Of a DNA stretch of 64,000 bases, positions 8,359-15,791 are shown one piece after another (the stretch's first letter is position 1; each line of letters begins with the position of its first letter). The stretch spans positions 1-64,000 of the forward strand of contig JAGIAD010000011.1 in NCBI GenBank assembly GCA_017745075.1. Reading direction: 5' to 3'. Source of the DNA: Sphingobacteriaceae bacterium. Its GTDB lineage: Bacteria > Bacteroidota > Bacteroidia > Sphingobacteriales > Sphingobacteriaceae. The notes below the pieces were generated by a model. It did not search any database, was not told the origin of the DNA, and worked only from the letters and a program-made list of their open reading frames with translations. The translations under genes were made by a program, and so were the position numbers.

Positions 8359-9264
8359 TTAAAAATATCCTCCCTTTTTCCTGTCTTCCATTGCCGCTTC
8401 AGAAACCTTATCGTCCATACGGGCGCCACGTTCTGAGATTTTTGATGCACTGATTTCAGCAATAATATCATCGATCAAAAATGCATCTGATTCTACTGCT
8501 GCCGTGCAAGACATATCGCCTACTGTACGGAAACGAACCTGCTTGCGCTCAACCACATCTTCATCGTCCATATTTAAAAAAGGCGAAGCAGCCATCAATT
8601 GTCCATTACGGGTAATGCAATCGCGTTCGTGCGAGAAATAAATACTTGGCAGTTCTATTTTCTCCCTGCGGATATAGTTCCAAACATCTAATTCTGTCCA
8701 GTTACTGATTGGGAATACCCGTATATTTTCACCTTTGTGGATCTTTCCGTTATAAATGTTCCAAAGTTCAGGGCGCTGACGTTTTGGATCCCACTGGCCA
8801 AATTCATCCCTTACGGAGAAAATACGTTCTTTGGCTCTCGCTTTTTCTTCATCTCTGCGTGCACCACCGATACAGGCATCAAAACCGTATTTCGCAATGG
8901 TATCGAGCAATGTTACCGTTTGCAGTGCATTTCTACTTGCATTTTTACCAGTCTGCTCTACTACTTTACCCTGATCGATAGATTCCTGCACAGAACCAAT
9001 AATTAATTTTTCGCCAATTCTTTCTACCATTTTGTCGCGGTAAATAATGGTTTCTTCAAAATTATGGCCTGTATCTATGTGTACCAGGGGAAAAGGAAAT
9101 TTCCCCGGGCGAAAAGCTTTTTCTGCCAAACGAACTAAAGTAATCGAATCCTTTCCACCCGAAAATAACAGTGCCGGTTTTTCAAACTGCCCCGCTACTT
9201 CACGTAAAATGTGAATGGCCTCGGCCTCCAGTTCATCTAAATAGTCAAAATTATATGTGCTCAT
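8359..9264 (-). CDS. cysD: Sulfate adenylyltransferase small subunit
   Basis: Catalytic subunit of the CysDN ATP sulfurylase. The PP-loop ATP site LLFSGGKDSI sits near residues 32-41, and the GGARRDEEKARAKER and HKGENIRVFPISNWTELD blocks are typical of CysD. 301 aa, the standard length. Begins MSTYNFDYLDELEAEA. Downstream of cysH; the 250-bp gap between them is mostly a palindromic repeat, so the gene may still be in the operon. Confidence 0.96.
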   Translation of the reverse strand: MSTYNFDYLDELEAEAIHILREVAGQFEKPALLFSGGKDSITLVRLAEKAFRPGKFPFPLVHIDTGHNFEETIIYRDKMVERIGEKLIIGSVQESIDQGKVVEQTGKNASRNALQTVTLLDTIAKYGFDACIGGARRDEEKARAKERIFSVRDEFGQWDPKRQRPELWNIYNGKIHKGENIRVFPISNWTELDVWNYIRREKIELPSIYFSHERDCITRNGQLMAASPFLNMDDEDVVERKQVRFRTVGDMSCTAAVESDAFLIDDIIAEISASKISERGARMDDKVSEAAMEDRKKGGYF

Positions 9265-9374
9265 TACAAAATGTTGGAATGTTTAATCGTTGAAATGTTG
9301 GAAGGTTGCCTGCCGGCGCTGTCCCTTTTTCAACTGCTTATATTTGTTTTTGTGTTGTTGTTAAATTCTTACTA

Positions 9375-9501
9375 TCGTCATTGCGAGGAGGCTTTTTCTG
9401 CCGACGCGGCAATCTATCCCGCTTTCGTAATGACATTCGTTTTTATTCTATTTCTCAAAAAGATTGCTTCGGCCCGCTCCTACCTAGCCTCGCAATGACG
9501 A
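9375..9501. repeat. Long imperfect palindromic repeat (CGTCATTGCGAG family)
   Basis: The outer arms TCGTCATTGCGAG and CTCGCAATGACGA bound a 127-bp element that includes GGCTTTTTCTGCCGACG. Related copies are at 28533-28653 and 32492-32594. This one sits between cysH and cysD inside a presumed operon, where its RNA hairpin could affect mRNA stability or readthrough. Confidence 0.8.
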
Positions 9502-9514
9502 CACTTGTGAGCCA

Positions 9515-10216
9515 TCACGAAGCGGCGTGTAAACCACATTCTTTTTTACTCTGGTCTTCCCACCACCATCTTCCTGCTCTGAAATCTTCGCCCGGTTGTA
9601 CTGCTCTTGTACATGGGGCGCATCCTATGCTCGGGAAACCCTTATCATGCAGCGTATTGTACACAATATTGTTTTCTTTGATATAGGTTTTCACATCATC
9701 CAGCGTCCAATGGAATATAGGATGAAATTTAACCAATTGGTTGCCTTCGTCCCATTCTAGATCGTGCATATCCTCACGGTTGGCACTCTGATCGGCCCTG
9801 ATGCCGGTTATCCAGATTTCGTTCCCTTTTAATGCTCTTTTTAAGGGTTCGATTTTACGGATGTAACAGCATTCTTTTCTATTTTCTACGGATTCGTAAA
9901 AGCTGTTAGGGCCTTTAGTATTTACCATATCCTGCAACAGCTCATTTTGCGGATAATAGGCATGAATGGGTTTGTTATAAATTTCGAGGGTTCGGTTCCA
10001 AACGTAATAGGTTTCGGGAAACAAGCGCCCGGTTTCTAAGGTAAAAACCTTGATGGGAATGTTATTGGCAAAAATCAAATGGGTAATCACCTGGTCTTCC
10101 CAGCCAAAGCTGGTCGAAAATATGATACGACCGGCATATTGTTCTGCCAAAAACTTCAATTTATCAATTGTACTCAAACCTGCCAGCGCTGCTTTTATCT
10201 CTTCTAGGTTATCCAT
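9515..10216 (-). CDS. cysH: Adenylylsulfate (APS/PAPS) reductase, iron-sulfur type
   Basis: Reduces activated sulfate to sulfite. The PP-loop-like block FSTSFGWEDQVI is near residue 35. Two Cys pairs, KECCYIRK and GCAPCTRA, match the [4Fe-4S] motif that marks plant-type/bacterial APS reductases, and the C-terminal KKECGLH holds the catalytic Cys. With no cysC in the operon, APS is the likely substrate. 233 aa from the ATG at 10216. A GTG one codon earlier overlaps the upstream stop (TAGTG), so translation is probably coupled to the fusion gene upstream. Confidence 0.93.
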   Translation of the reverse strand: MDNLEEIKAALAGLSTIDKLKFLAEQYAGRIIFSTSFGWEDQVITHLIFANNIPIKVFTLETGRLFPETYYVWNRTLEIYNKPIHAYYPQNELLQDMVNTKGPNSFYESVENRKECCYIRKIEPLKRALKGNEIWITGIRADQSANREDMHDLEWDEGNQLVKFHPIFHWTLDDVKTYIKENNIVYNTLHDKGFPSIGCAPCTRAVQPGEDFRAGRWWWEDQSKKECGLHAAS

Positions 10217-10218
10217 CA

Positions 10219-11730
10219 CTAAATTAATTTTAAAATAAACATAATTACACTGCGCAAACTCACAATCATTACAATAATGCCCACAGCTACCATAATGGTT
10301 TTTGCCGAAATTTTATTCGATACTTTTGCGGCAATCGGCGATGCAATTGCACTACCAAGAATCAAGCCTAAAACAGCTTCCCAGTGTTTGCCCCCCAGCA
10401 TGGTAAAAAAGGTTAGTGAACTTAAAGTGGCAATAAAAAAACGGCTGATTTTTACCGTACCCAGTGAAAACAAAGGGTGACGGCCGCCGGCAATTAAGCT
10501 CGATAAAACAATCGATCCCCAGCCACCACCAAAAGCGGCATCGATAAAACCGCCCATGAAGCCCAACAATCCAATTTTTTTGATTTTTTGATCGGCTTTT
10601 TTTCTTTTAATGTTAAAAGCTTTCATTAAAATAACTGCACCTAAAAACAAGGTATAAACCGCAACAACCGGCTTAACATAGCTGCTATAGTGCTCCAGCG
10701 AAGATAAAATATAAGCTCCCAATACCGCACCAACAATGGCAGGGAGGATCAGTATTTTAAAAAGTTTCCAGTTTACGTTGCCCATGCGGTAATGCATCCA
10801 GCCGGCAATACCATTGCTCATTACTTCAGAAATGTGTATGGCCATACTTGCCGAAGCAGGAGGTAAACCCATGGCAAGTGAAAAAGAAGCCGTTGTAACC
10901 CCGTACGACATGCCTATTGCGCCATCAATCAGGGCAAATAAAAAACCTGCACCTAAAAACCAGTAGAAAAATGGATCAACATTAATTAAAAATGTCTTAA
11001 ACTCAGGTTCGGTATTCCAAAGGGAAAGCCCGATTGCTCCGATCAATAAAACCGATGCCACCCAGATTAACCATTTGATGTTCCTTTCAGCAAAGCTTTT
11101 TTTAGGGTTGATCAGGCTTTGGGTAACCTTGTTCAGTTTTTTAACCTTTGCTGAAAAATCGCCGTTTAAGGTCTGGCGCAAAGTACTCATGTTCTGTAAG
11201 GTTTCATCCAGTTCGGCTGGTAAACCTTCGTTTAAAATCTGTTTTAAACGTTTGGCGATGGTTGGCGATTTACCATTGGTAGAGATGCCAATCTTTAAAT
11301 CACCTTTCTGTACGATGGATCCCAGATAAAAATCGCAAAGTTCGGGTTTATCGGCCACATTGATCAGTAGACCACGCTCTCGCGTTACCTTTCTGATCTC
11401 TTCATTTAAAATCTGGTTATTGGTTGCAGCAAAAACGATATCAATATCATTTAAATCATCTATATCAAAACTTTTCTGCTTAACCTTTATCAACGGATAA
11501 TCTTTAACAAGTGCATAAACCTCTGGCGATACCATTTCTGCCACTACAGTAATGGTGGCACTGTGGCTATTATTTACAATTGCCGTTAATTTCTCCAGTC
11601 CAATATTGCCTGCTCCAATTAATAATGTACGCAGCTTGTTCAGCTTTACAAAAACTGGAAAAAGCTGGTTACCTTTTTCTTCTTCAGAAAAAGATGTTGC
11701 ATTATCAGGTTGGCTAGGCAATACTTGCAT
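10219..11730 (-). CDS. Fusion: precorrin-2 dehydrogenase/ferrochelatase (Met8/CysG-N) + TauE/SafE (TSUP) transporter
   Basis: 503 aa with two distinct halves. Residues ~25-205 are a Met8/CysG-N module: NAD loop LLIGAGNIGLEKL, AATNNQILNEEI, NVADKPELCDF (with the expected catalytic Asp) and ISTNGKSPTIAKRLKQ. It would oxidise precorrin-2 to sirohydrochlorin and insert iron, giving siroheme. Residues ~220-503 are a polytopic membrane protein of the TauE/SafE family, with duplicated Gly-rich segments GAIGMSYGVTTASFSLAMG and GGFIDAAFGGGWGSIVLSS; known members move sulfite, sulfonates or sulfate. The fusion ties cofactor synthesis and an anion transporter to the Sir-CobA pathway; the transported ion is inferred to be sulfur-related. 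Overlaps cobA by 17 bp. Confidence 0.9.
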   Translation of the reverse strand: MQVLPSQPDNATSFSEEEKGNQLFPVFVKLNKLRTLLIGAGNIGLEKLTAIVNNSHSATITVVAEMVSPEVYALVKDYPLIKVKQKSFDIDDLNDIDIVFAATNNQILNEEIRKVTRERGLLINVADKPELCDFYLGSIVQKGDLKIGISTNGKSPTIAKRLKQILNEGLPAELDETLQNMSTLRQTLNGDFSAKVKKLNKVTQSLINPKKSFAERNIKWLIWVASVLLIGAIGLSLWNTEPEFKTFLINVDPFFYWFLGAGFLFALIDGAIGMSYGVTTASFSLAMGLPPASASMAIHISEVMSNGIAGWMHYRMGNVNWKLFKILILPAIVGAVLGAYILSSLEHYSSYVKPVVAVYTLFLGAVILMKAFNIKRKKADQKIKKIGLLGFMGGFIDAAFGGGWGSIVLSSLIAGGRHPLFSLGTVKISRFFIATLSSLTFFTMLGGKHWEAVLGLILGSAIASPIAAKVSNKISAKTIMVAVGIIVMIVSLRSVIMFILKLI

Positions 11731-12484
11731 ATTGTTTAATTAATTCTTTAAATGACGGATGTAATGACACAACTTCTCCAAAAATTAATAAAGCTGGCGC
11801 TTTAATATTTTCCTGGAGTACTAAATGTTCTATGGTTTCAACTACACCTACAACCAATCTTTCATCTTCTGCCGATCCGTTCTGCACCACTGCAGTTGGT
11901 AAATTGTGTTTGCCCGCAGCTTTAAAAATCTCTACAATTTTTGGCAGTTTTTTTAGGCCCATAAGCACTACCACTGTTGCATTGGATTGTGCTGCCTGGT
12001 AAATATCGGCAGATACTTCTCCGGATGTCGTAGTACCTGTAATTACCCAAAAGCTTTCACTCATGCCCCGGTGCGTAACCGGGATCTGCTGTAAACCCGG
12101 CACCCCGATCGAACTCGAAATACCCGGAATAACACTTACCGGGATGCTGTAAGATGCAGCATAATCCAGCTCCTCGTATCCCCTGCCAAAAACAAAAGGA
12201 TCGCCACCTTTTAAACGTACTACGTGGCCGTAGTTCAAGGCATAATCGATCATTAGTTTATTAATGGTATCCTGGGGATAAGAATGCTCTCCCGAACGTT
12301 TTCCTACATAAACTTTAATGGCTTCAGCAGGAGCATATTCTAATAAAGCCTCGTTGGTTAAAGCATCGTACAATACCACATCAGCAGTTTGCAACGCTTT
12401 AACGCCTTTTAATGTCAATAAATCAGGATCTCCGGGGCCAGCGCCTAATAGGGTAATTCTTGATTCTTTGTGTTGATTAACCAT
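11714..12484 (-). CDS. cobA: Uroporphyrinogen-III C-methyltransferase (SUMT)
   Basis: Methylates uroporphyrinogen III at C2 and C7 with SAM to give precorrin-2, the precursor of siroheme for sulfite reductase. All family motifs are intact: GAGPGDPDLLTLKG, VVRLKGGDPFVFGRGYEE, PGISSSIGVPGLQQIPVTHRG and VVLMGLKKL. 256 aa, a stand-alone CobA length. It lies between sir and the Met8/TSUP gene, so siroheme synthesis is embedded in the operon. The product feeds the Met8 domain encoded next. Confidence 0.95.
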   Translation of the reverse strand: MVNQHKESRITLLGAGPGDPDLLTLKGVKALQTADVVLYDALTNEALLEYAPAEAIKVYVGKRSGEHSYPQDTINKLMIDYALNYGHVVRLKGGDPFVFGRGYEELDYAASYSIPVSVIPGISSSIGVPGLQQIPVTHRGMSESFWVITGTTTSGEVSADIYQAAQSNATVVVLMGLKKLPKIVEIFKAAGKHNLPTAVVQNGSAEDERLVVGVVETIEHLVLQENIKAPALLIFGEVVSLHPSFKELIKQYASIA

Positions 12485-12578
12485 GTTTCTTTTAAATTAT
12501 TGAATTTTGAAATCTGGATGAAGACTATTTGGCACATGGCGTTTAGCATCTGCTGTCTCCAATCTATTATCTCAAATC

Positions 12579-14669
12579 TCATTTCACCAATACAGCTCTT
12601 TTCTCTTTAATCTGATTTAAAAACTGATTGGCTTCTTCAAAGTATTTCTGTGCAAATTCAGCAGTTGGCTCATTTTTATTGATCTGTAAAACCAGGTCAG
12701 AGAAATTAGTCGGCAAATTAAATTCACCGGTTTCTACATAATGGTTATCAAATTCACGGATCACGCCAAACTGTGTGCTGCTGTTTATCCCTTTATCCAA
12801 TAATAAAGACTTTGCAGCGCTTACAAAAGTGCTGTAGGTATGGTAAATGGCATCAGCATATGCACCTTTATCTAAGTTTTGTTTTGCCCAATCGAATTTC
12901 TCATCAGCTTCCAGCAATAAAGTGGCCACTAAATCGATCACCACTCCGGCACATTCGCCCACACCAATAGCTGTTACAAACTCTTCCACATGGCCCCAAT
13001 CTACAAATTCTTCTGTCTGCAGGTTCGTTAAATCAGCCAATGGTTTCAGTAACTGGTAAAAATAGTCTTTACCTTTTCTATCATAATATTGATGAAAGCT
13101 TTCATCTTGCAGGTTATTGGTCTTAAAATCGTTTAAAAGATAGTGAAGAACACTTGTTGCCCTTTTTGATGGTACTTTAATTACACGTTCAGCTACACGG
13201 CCAACACCGTTACCAACGGTACCACCTCCCAGCATTACCTGTACAGCGGGAACAACTTTTCCTTCAGCTTTTACCGAACTTCCGTGAAAACCGATCTCTG
13301 CCAAACCATGCTGACCGCAGGAGTTCATGCAACCACTTATTTTGATTTTGATGTTTTTCTCGTAAATAAACTCCGGGAAATCCGTATAAATTACCTCTTC
13401 CAGCACTTCAGCAAGTGTCATAGAGTTCGAAATACCCAAATTACAGGTATCAGTACCCGGGCAAGTGGTAATATCAGCTAAGCTATCAAAACCGGCTGTG
13501 GTAAACCCGATTTTATTCAGGGCCACATACAATGAAGGTAAAGCTTCCTTGCGCACAAACTTTAACAATAAACCCTGGTTTTGAGTAATTCTGATTTCAT
13601 CAGCTACATATAACCTGATGGCATCAACAAAAGCCCTTGCTTTATCGGTTTTAATATCGCCTACCTGAACTTTTACGTACACGCCATAAAACCCGGCCTG
13701 TTTTTGCTCAACTACATTGGTAGCTAACCAGTGTTTATAATGGGCTTCGTTTAATATTTCTACCGCCGGGTATTCCTGCTCCAGAGGTAAAGCAGGCTGT
13801 GGAACGGTATTCAGATCTATTTTAAAAGTTTTTACTTTATTGGCAATGCGCTCCTCAGCAACCAAACGCAGTACTTCTTCCAGCCCCAGTTTCTGAACCA
13901 GGTATTTTAAACGGGCTTTGTTACGGTTACTGCGTTCGCCATAACGATCGAAAACGCGGAGAACAGATTCGGTAAAAGGAATCAGCTGATCTTCTGGCAA
14001 AAATTCGTGAACGGCGTTTGCAAGAAAAGGCTGTGCACCTAAACCGCCTGCAAATAACACTTTGAATCCACGCTCGCCATTTTCATTGATTTTAGGAATA
14101 AAACCTAAATCGTGAATATAGCTGAATGCAGTATCCCTATCGCTCGAAGAAAATGAAATTTTAATTTTGCGTCCCATTTCCTGACAGATCGGGTTACGCA
14201 AGAAGTAGGCAAATACCGCCTGTGCGTAAGGAGAAACATCGAAAGGTTCTTCCGCATCGATGCCCGAATTTGGAGAAGCGGTTACATTACGTACCGTGTT
14301 TCCACAGGCTTCGCGAAGGGTAATATCATCCTGTTCCAGTTTTGCCCAAAGCTCTGGTGTACGGTCTAAACTCACATAATGGATCTGGATATCCTGACGG
14401 GTTGTTAAATGCAGGTTGCCACTACCGTACTCATCGGCAATATCGGCAATACGCAATAACTGTTTAAAAGTCACCTTACCAAAAGGCAGTTTAATCCGCA
14501 CCATTTGTACACCAGGTTGTCTCTGACCGTAAACACCGCGGGCCAAACGAAGGCTCCTAAACTTTTCGTCGTGGATGGTTCCATCTCTGAAAGCTTTAAT
14601 CTTATTCTCTAAATCGATGATGTCCTGCTCGACGATCGGATTTTCGAGTTCTGTTCTGAAACTTTGCAT
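12579..14669 (-). CDS. Assimilatory sulfite reductase (siroheme / 4Fe-4S) with C-terminal extension
   Basis: 696 aa. Two nitrite/sulfite reductase half-domains: the first has QPGVQMVRIKLPFG and GSGNLHLTTRQDIQIHYV. The siroheme/4Fe-4S motif is split as TTCPGTDTCNLG (Cys-x5-Cys, near residue 404) and SGCMNSCGQHG (Cys-x3-Cys, near 448). Sulfite rather than nitrite is inferred from the cys operon. The last ~140 residues are not part of the core enzyme and include YADAIYHTYSTFVSAAKSLL, which resembles HEPN-type helices; its role is unknown. No flavoprotein CysJ is present, so ferredoxin or another donor is likely. First structural gene after the cysteine leader and terminator. Confidence 0.93.
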   Translation of the reverse strand: MQSFRTELENPIVEQDIIDLENKIKAFRDGTIHDEKFRSLRLARGVYGQRQPGVQMVRIKLPFGKVTFKQLLRIADIADEYGSGNLHLTTRQDIQIHYVSLDRTPELWAKLEQDDITLREACGNTVRNVTASPNSGIDAEEPFDVSPYAQAVFAYFLRNPICQEMGRKIKISFSSSDRDTAFSYIHDLGFIPKINENGERGFKVLFAGGLGAQPFLANAVHEFLPEDQLIPFTESVLRVFDRYGERSNRNKARLKYLVQKLGLEEVLRLVAEERIANKVKTFKIDLNTVPQPALPLEQEYPAVEILNEAHYKHWLATNVVEQKQAGFYGVYVKVQVGDIKTDKARAFVDAIRLYVADEIRITQNQGLLLKFVRKEALPSLYVALNKIGFTTAGFDSLADITTCPGTDTCNLGISNSMTLAEVLEEVIYTDFPEFIYEKNIKIKISGCMNSCGQHGLAEIGFHGSSVKAEGKVVPAVQVMLGGGTVGNGVGRVAERVIKVPSKRATSVLHYLLNDFKTNNLQDESFHQYYDRKGKDYFYQLLKPLADLTNLQTEEFVDWGHVEEFVTAIGVGECAGVVIDLVATLLLEADEKFDWAKQNLDKGAYADAIYHTYSTFVSAAKSLLLDKGINSSTQFGVIREFDNHYVETGEFNLPTNFSDLVLQINKNEPTAEFAQKYFEEANQFLNQIKEKRAVLVK

Positions 14670-14693
14670 ATATGTTGTTAGCTTTATTCAAAA

Positions 14694-14719
14694 AATGCTT
14701 CCCTTTACCGAGAAGCATT
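14694..14719 (-). terminator. Attenuator terminator between Cys leader and sulfite reductase
   Basis: On the minus strand AATGCTTCTC-GGTAAA-GGGAAGCATT forms a 10-bp stem (one G-U) with a 6-nt loop, followed at once by a T-run (CATTTTTTG). It lies 37 nt after the leader stop and 24 nt before the sir ATG, the position expected for a transcription attenuator. Confidence 0.82.
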
Positions 14720-14755
14720 CCATATTTTATACTTAAAATTATCTGTAGGCTCCTG

Positions 14756-14827
14756 TTAATGCGTTATACAACAACAGCAAATCATTTGCTTAGCGATTAA
14801 TTGGTTAAGTGTAAAATTTAAGTTCAT
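14756..14827 (-). CDS. Leader peptide with four consecutive cysteine codons
   Basis: A 23-codon ORF (ATG at 14827, TAA at 14758-14756) that reads ...QMICCCCITH at its C-terminus: Cys17-Cys20 are encoded TGC TGT TGT TGT. Cysteine is the end product of the pathway encoded downstream. The ORF is followed by an intrinsic terminator and then by sir. A TAnnTTTG -7 box ends only 4 nt before the ATG, so the mRNA is predicted to be leaderless or nearly so. A short AGGAGC segment just past the stop (14749-14754) can pair with GCTTCT in the 5' arm of the terminator (14711-14716), a candidate antiterminator. Another hairpin, AGCAAATGATTTGCT (14776-14790), overlaps the first Cys codons. Function inferred by analogy to amino-acid attenuators; polycysteine leaderless ORFs of this kind are known from mycobacteria. 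Confidence 0.82.
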   Translation of the reverse strand: MNLNFTLNQLIAKQMICCCCITH

Positions 14828-14831
14828 GCGC

Positions 14832-14869
14832 CAAATATATAAAGTATATAGGAATAGTCGTAATTTATT
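14832..14869 (-). promoter_or_regulatory. Promoter/operator of the sulfate reduction operon
   Basis: A 38-bp element 33/38 identical to 4955-4992. On the minus strand TATATTTG (14832-14839) fits the Bacteroidota -7 consensus. The expected -33 TTTG is missing and its place is taken by CGACTATTCCTATATAC, which is probably a regulator site. The Rrf2 gene 260 bp upstream is the obvious candidate regulator. Confidence 0.72.
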
Positions 14870-14910
14870 GTGAAAAATTTTACGAAATCTTGTTAAATCC
14901 TTCCCCACAT

Positions 14911-14980
14911 CGTCATTTCGAGCGAAGTGCATCGCAGTCGAGAAATCTATAAATTAAATAGAAATCTATAAATTAAATCT
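14911..14980. repeat. Interspersed repeat fragment and short direct repeat
   Basis: CGTCATTTCGAGCGAAGTG is a half-copy of the palindromic repeat family. It is followed by two direct copies of GAAATCTATAAATTAAAT. It occupies the gap between the Rrf2 gene and the cys promoter; the rest of the gap holds the hairpin at 15073-15101. Confidence 0.65.
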
Positions 14981-15072
14981 TTTAAATAGTGTAGCTTAAC
15001 TGCCAACCGATAGCTGCCAAGTTGATTTGGGTATTTCCAAACCTATCAGGTTTTAAAAACCTAAAGTTCCAG

Positions 15073-15101
15073 ACCTCGCAGGTTTCGAAAACCTGCGAGG
15101 T
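15073..15101 (-). terminator. Strong hairpin downstream of the Rrf2 gene
   Basis: ACCTCGCAGGTTT-CGA-AAACCTGCGAGGT is a 13-bp perfect stem 29 bp beyond the Rrf2 stop. It probably ends the regulator transcript, keeping it separate from the cys operon. It has no long T-run, and it is similar to a common genomic repeat type, so the terminator role is inferred. Confidence 0.6.
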
Positions 15102-15129
15102 TTAAAGTAAACTATGGCGGAAATAAATA

Positions 15130-15576
15130 TTACAAATTAACGATACCGATTTTCAGGTTATCCTCACGGCCAATAACATCAGCGATGCTGGTTTCGGTTA
15201 AAACCTTAAGCGTAGCATCCCTAACATCAATAAAAGCACTTCTGATGCCACAAGTTTTCTCATCTACACACTCATCACATTTGTGGTAAAAGTTTAGACT
15301 TGCACATGGCACCATGGCGATAGGTCCATCGGTTACACGCATTACATGTACCAACAAAATCTCTTCAGGTTTTTTGTTTAAGCTGTAACCGCCTCCAGCC
15401 CCCTTTTTACTGTATAAAAAGCCTGCATTGCGGAGATCGAGCAGAATTTGCTCAAGGAATTTTTTCGGGATATGCTCCTCCTCTGCAATTTTCGAAATCT
15501 GCATTGGTGGTTTATCTAAATTTTTACCGAGCGCAACAAGCGCTTTAATGGCATATTTTGTTTTTTTGGACAGCAT
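15130..15576 (-). CDS. Rrf2-family transcriptional regulator (candidate regulator of the cys operon)
   Basis: 148 aa with the Rrf2 winged helix at residues 1-80: MLSKKTKYAIKALVALG, ISKIAEEEHIPKKFLEQIL and the wing SKKGAGGGYSL. Three cysteines in a CASLN - KCDECVDEKTCGIR segment (residues ~92-112) match the region that holds Fe-S ligands in IscR-type members. Known relatives include CymR, a cysteine-metabolism regulator of Firmicutes. Location just upstream of the sulfate reduction promoter, same strand, supports a role in that regulon; this is inference. A TTTAGGAATATGATAG segment on the minus strand (around 15648-15663) resembles part of the shared 38-bp element and could be an autoregulatory site. 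Confidence 0.9.
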   Translation of the reverse strand: MLSKKTKYAIKALVALGKNLDKPPMQISKIAEEEHIPKKFLEQILLDLRNAGFLYSKKGAGGGYSLNKKPEEILLVHVMRVTDGPIAMVPCASLNFYHKCDECVDEKTCGIRSAFIDVRDATLKVLTETSIADVIGREDNLKIGIVNL

Positions 15577-15791
15577 ATTTGCACAAAGCTAATAAAAGAA
15601 AGTAAATTATAAAATATGCAACAGGAAGTTGATTTTAATTCAACATACTATCATATTCCTAAATATAACGCATAATATCGTTAATTGCTTTAATCAAACC
15701 AACGTAAAAATAATCGTACACCGTAACAGTAGGTTATTATCGGCGTTTAAATTCTATTTTTACCATATATTCTGATTACAGATCCTTAACT

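Noticed and set aside
9271-9514. Small open frames in the gap between cysD and cysH.
   Set aside because: They lie on the opposite strand within the palindromic repeat and have no family features.
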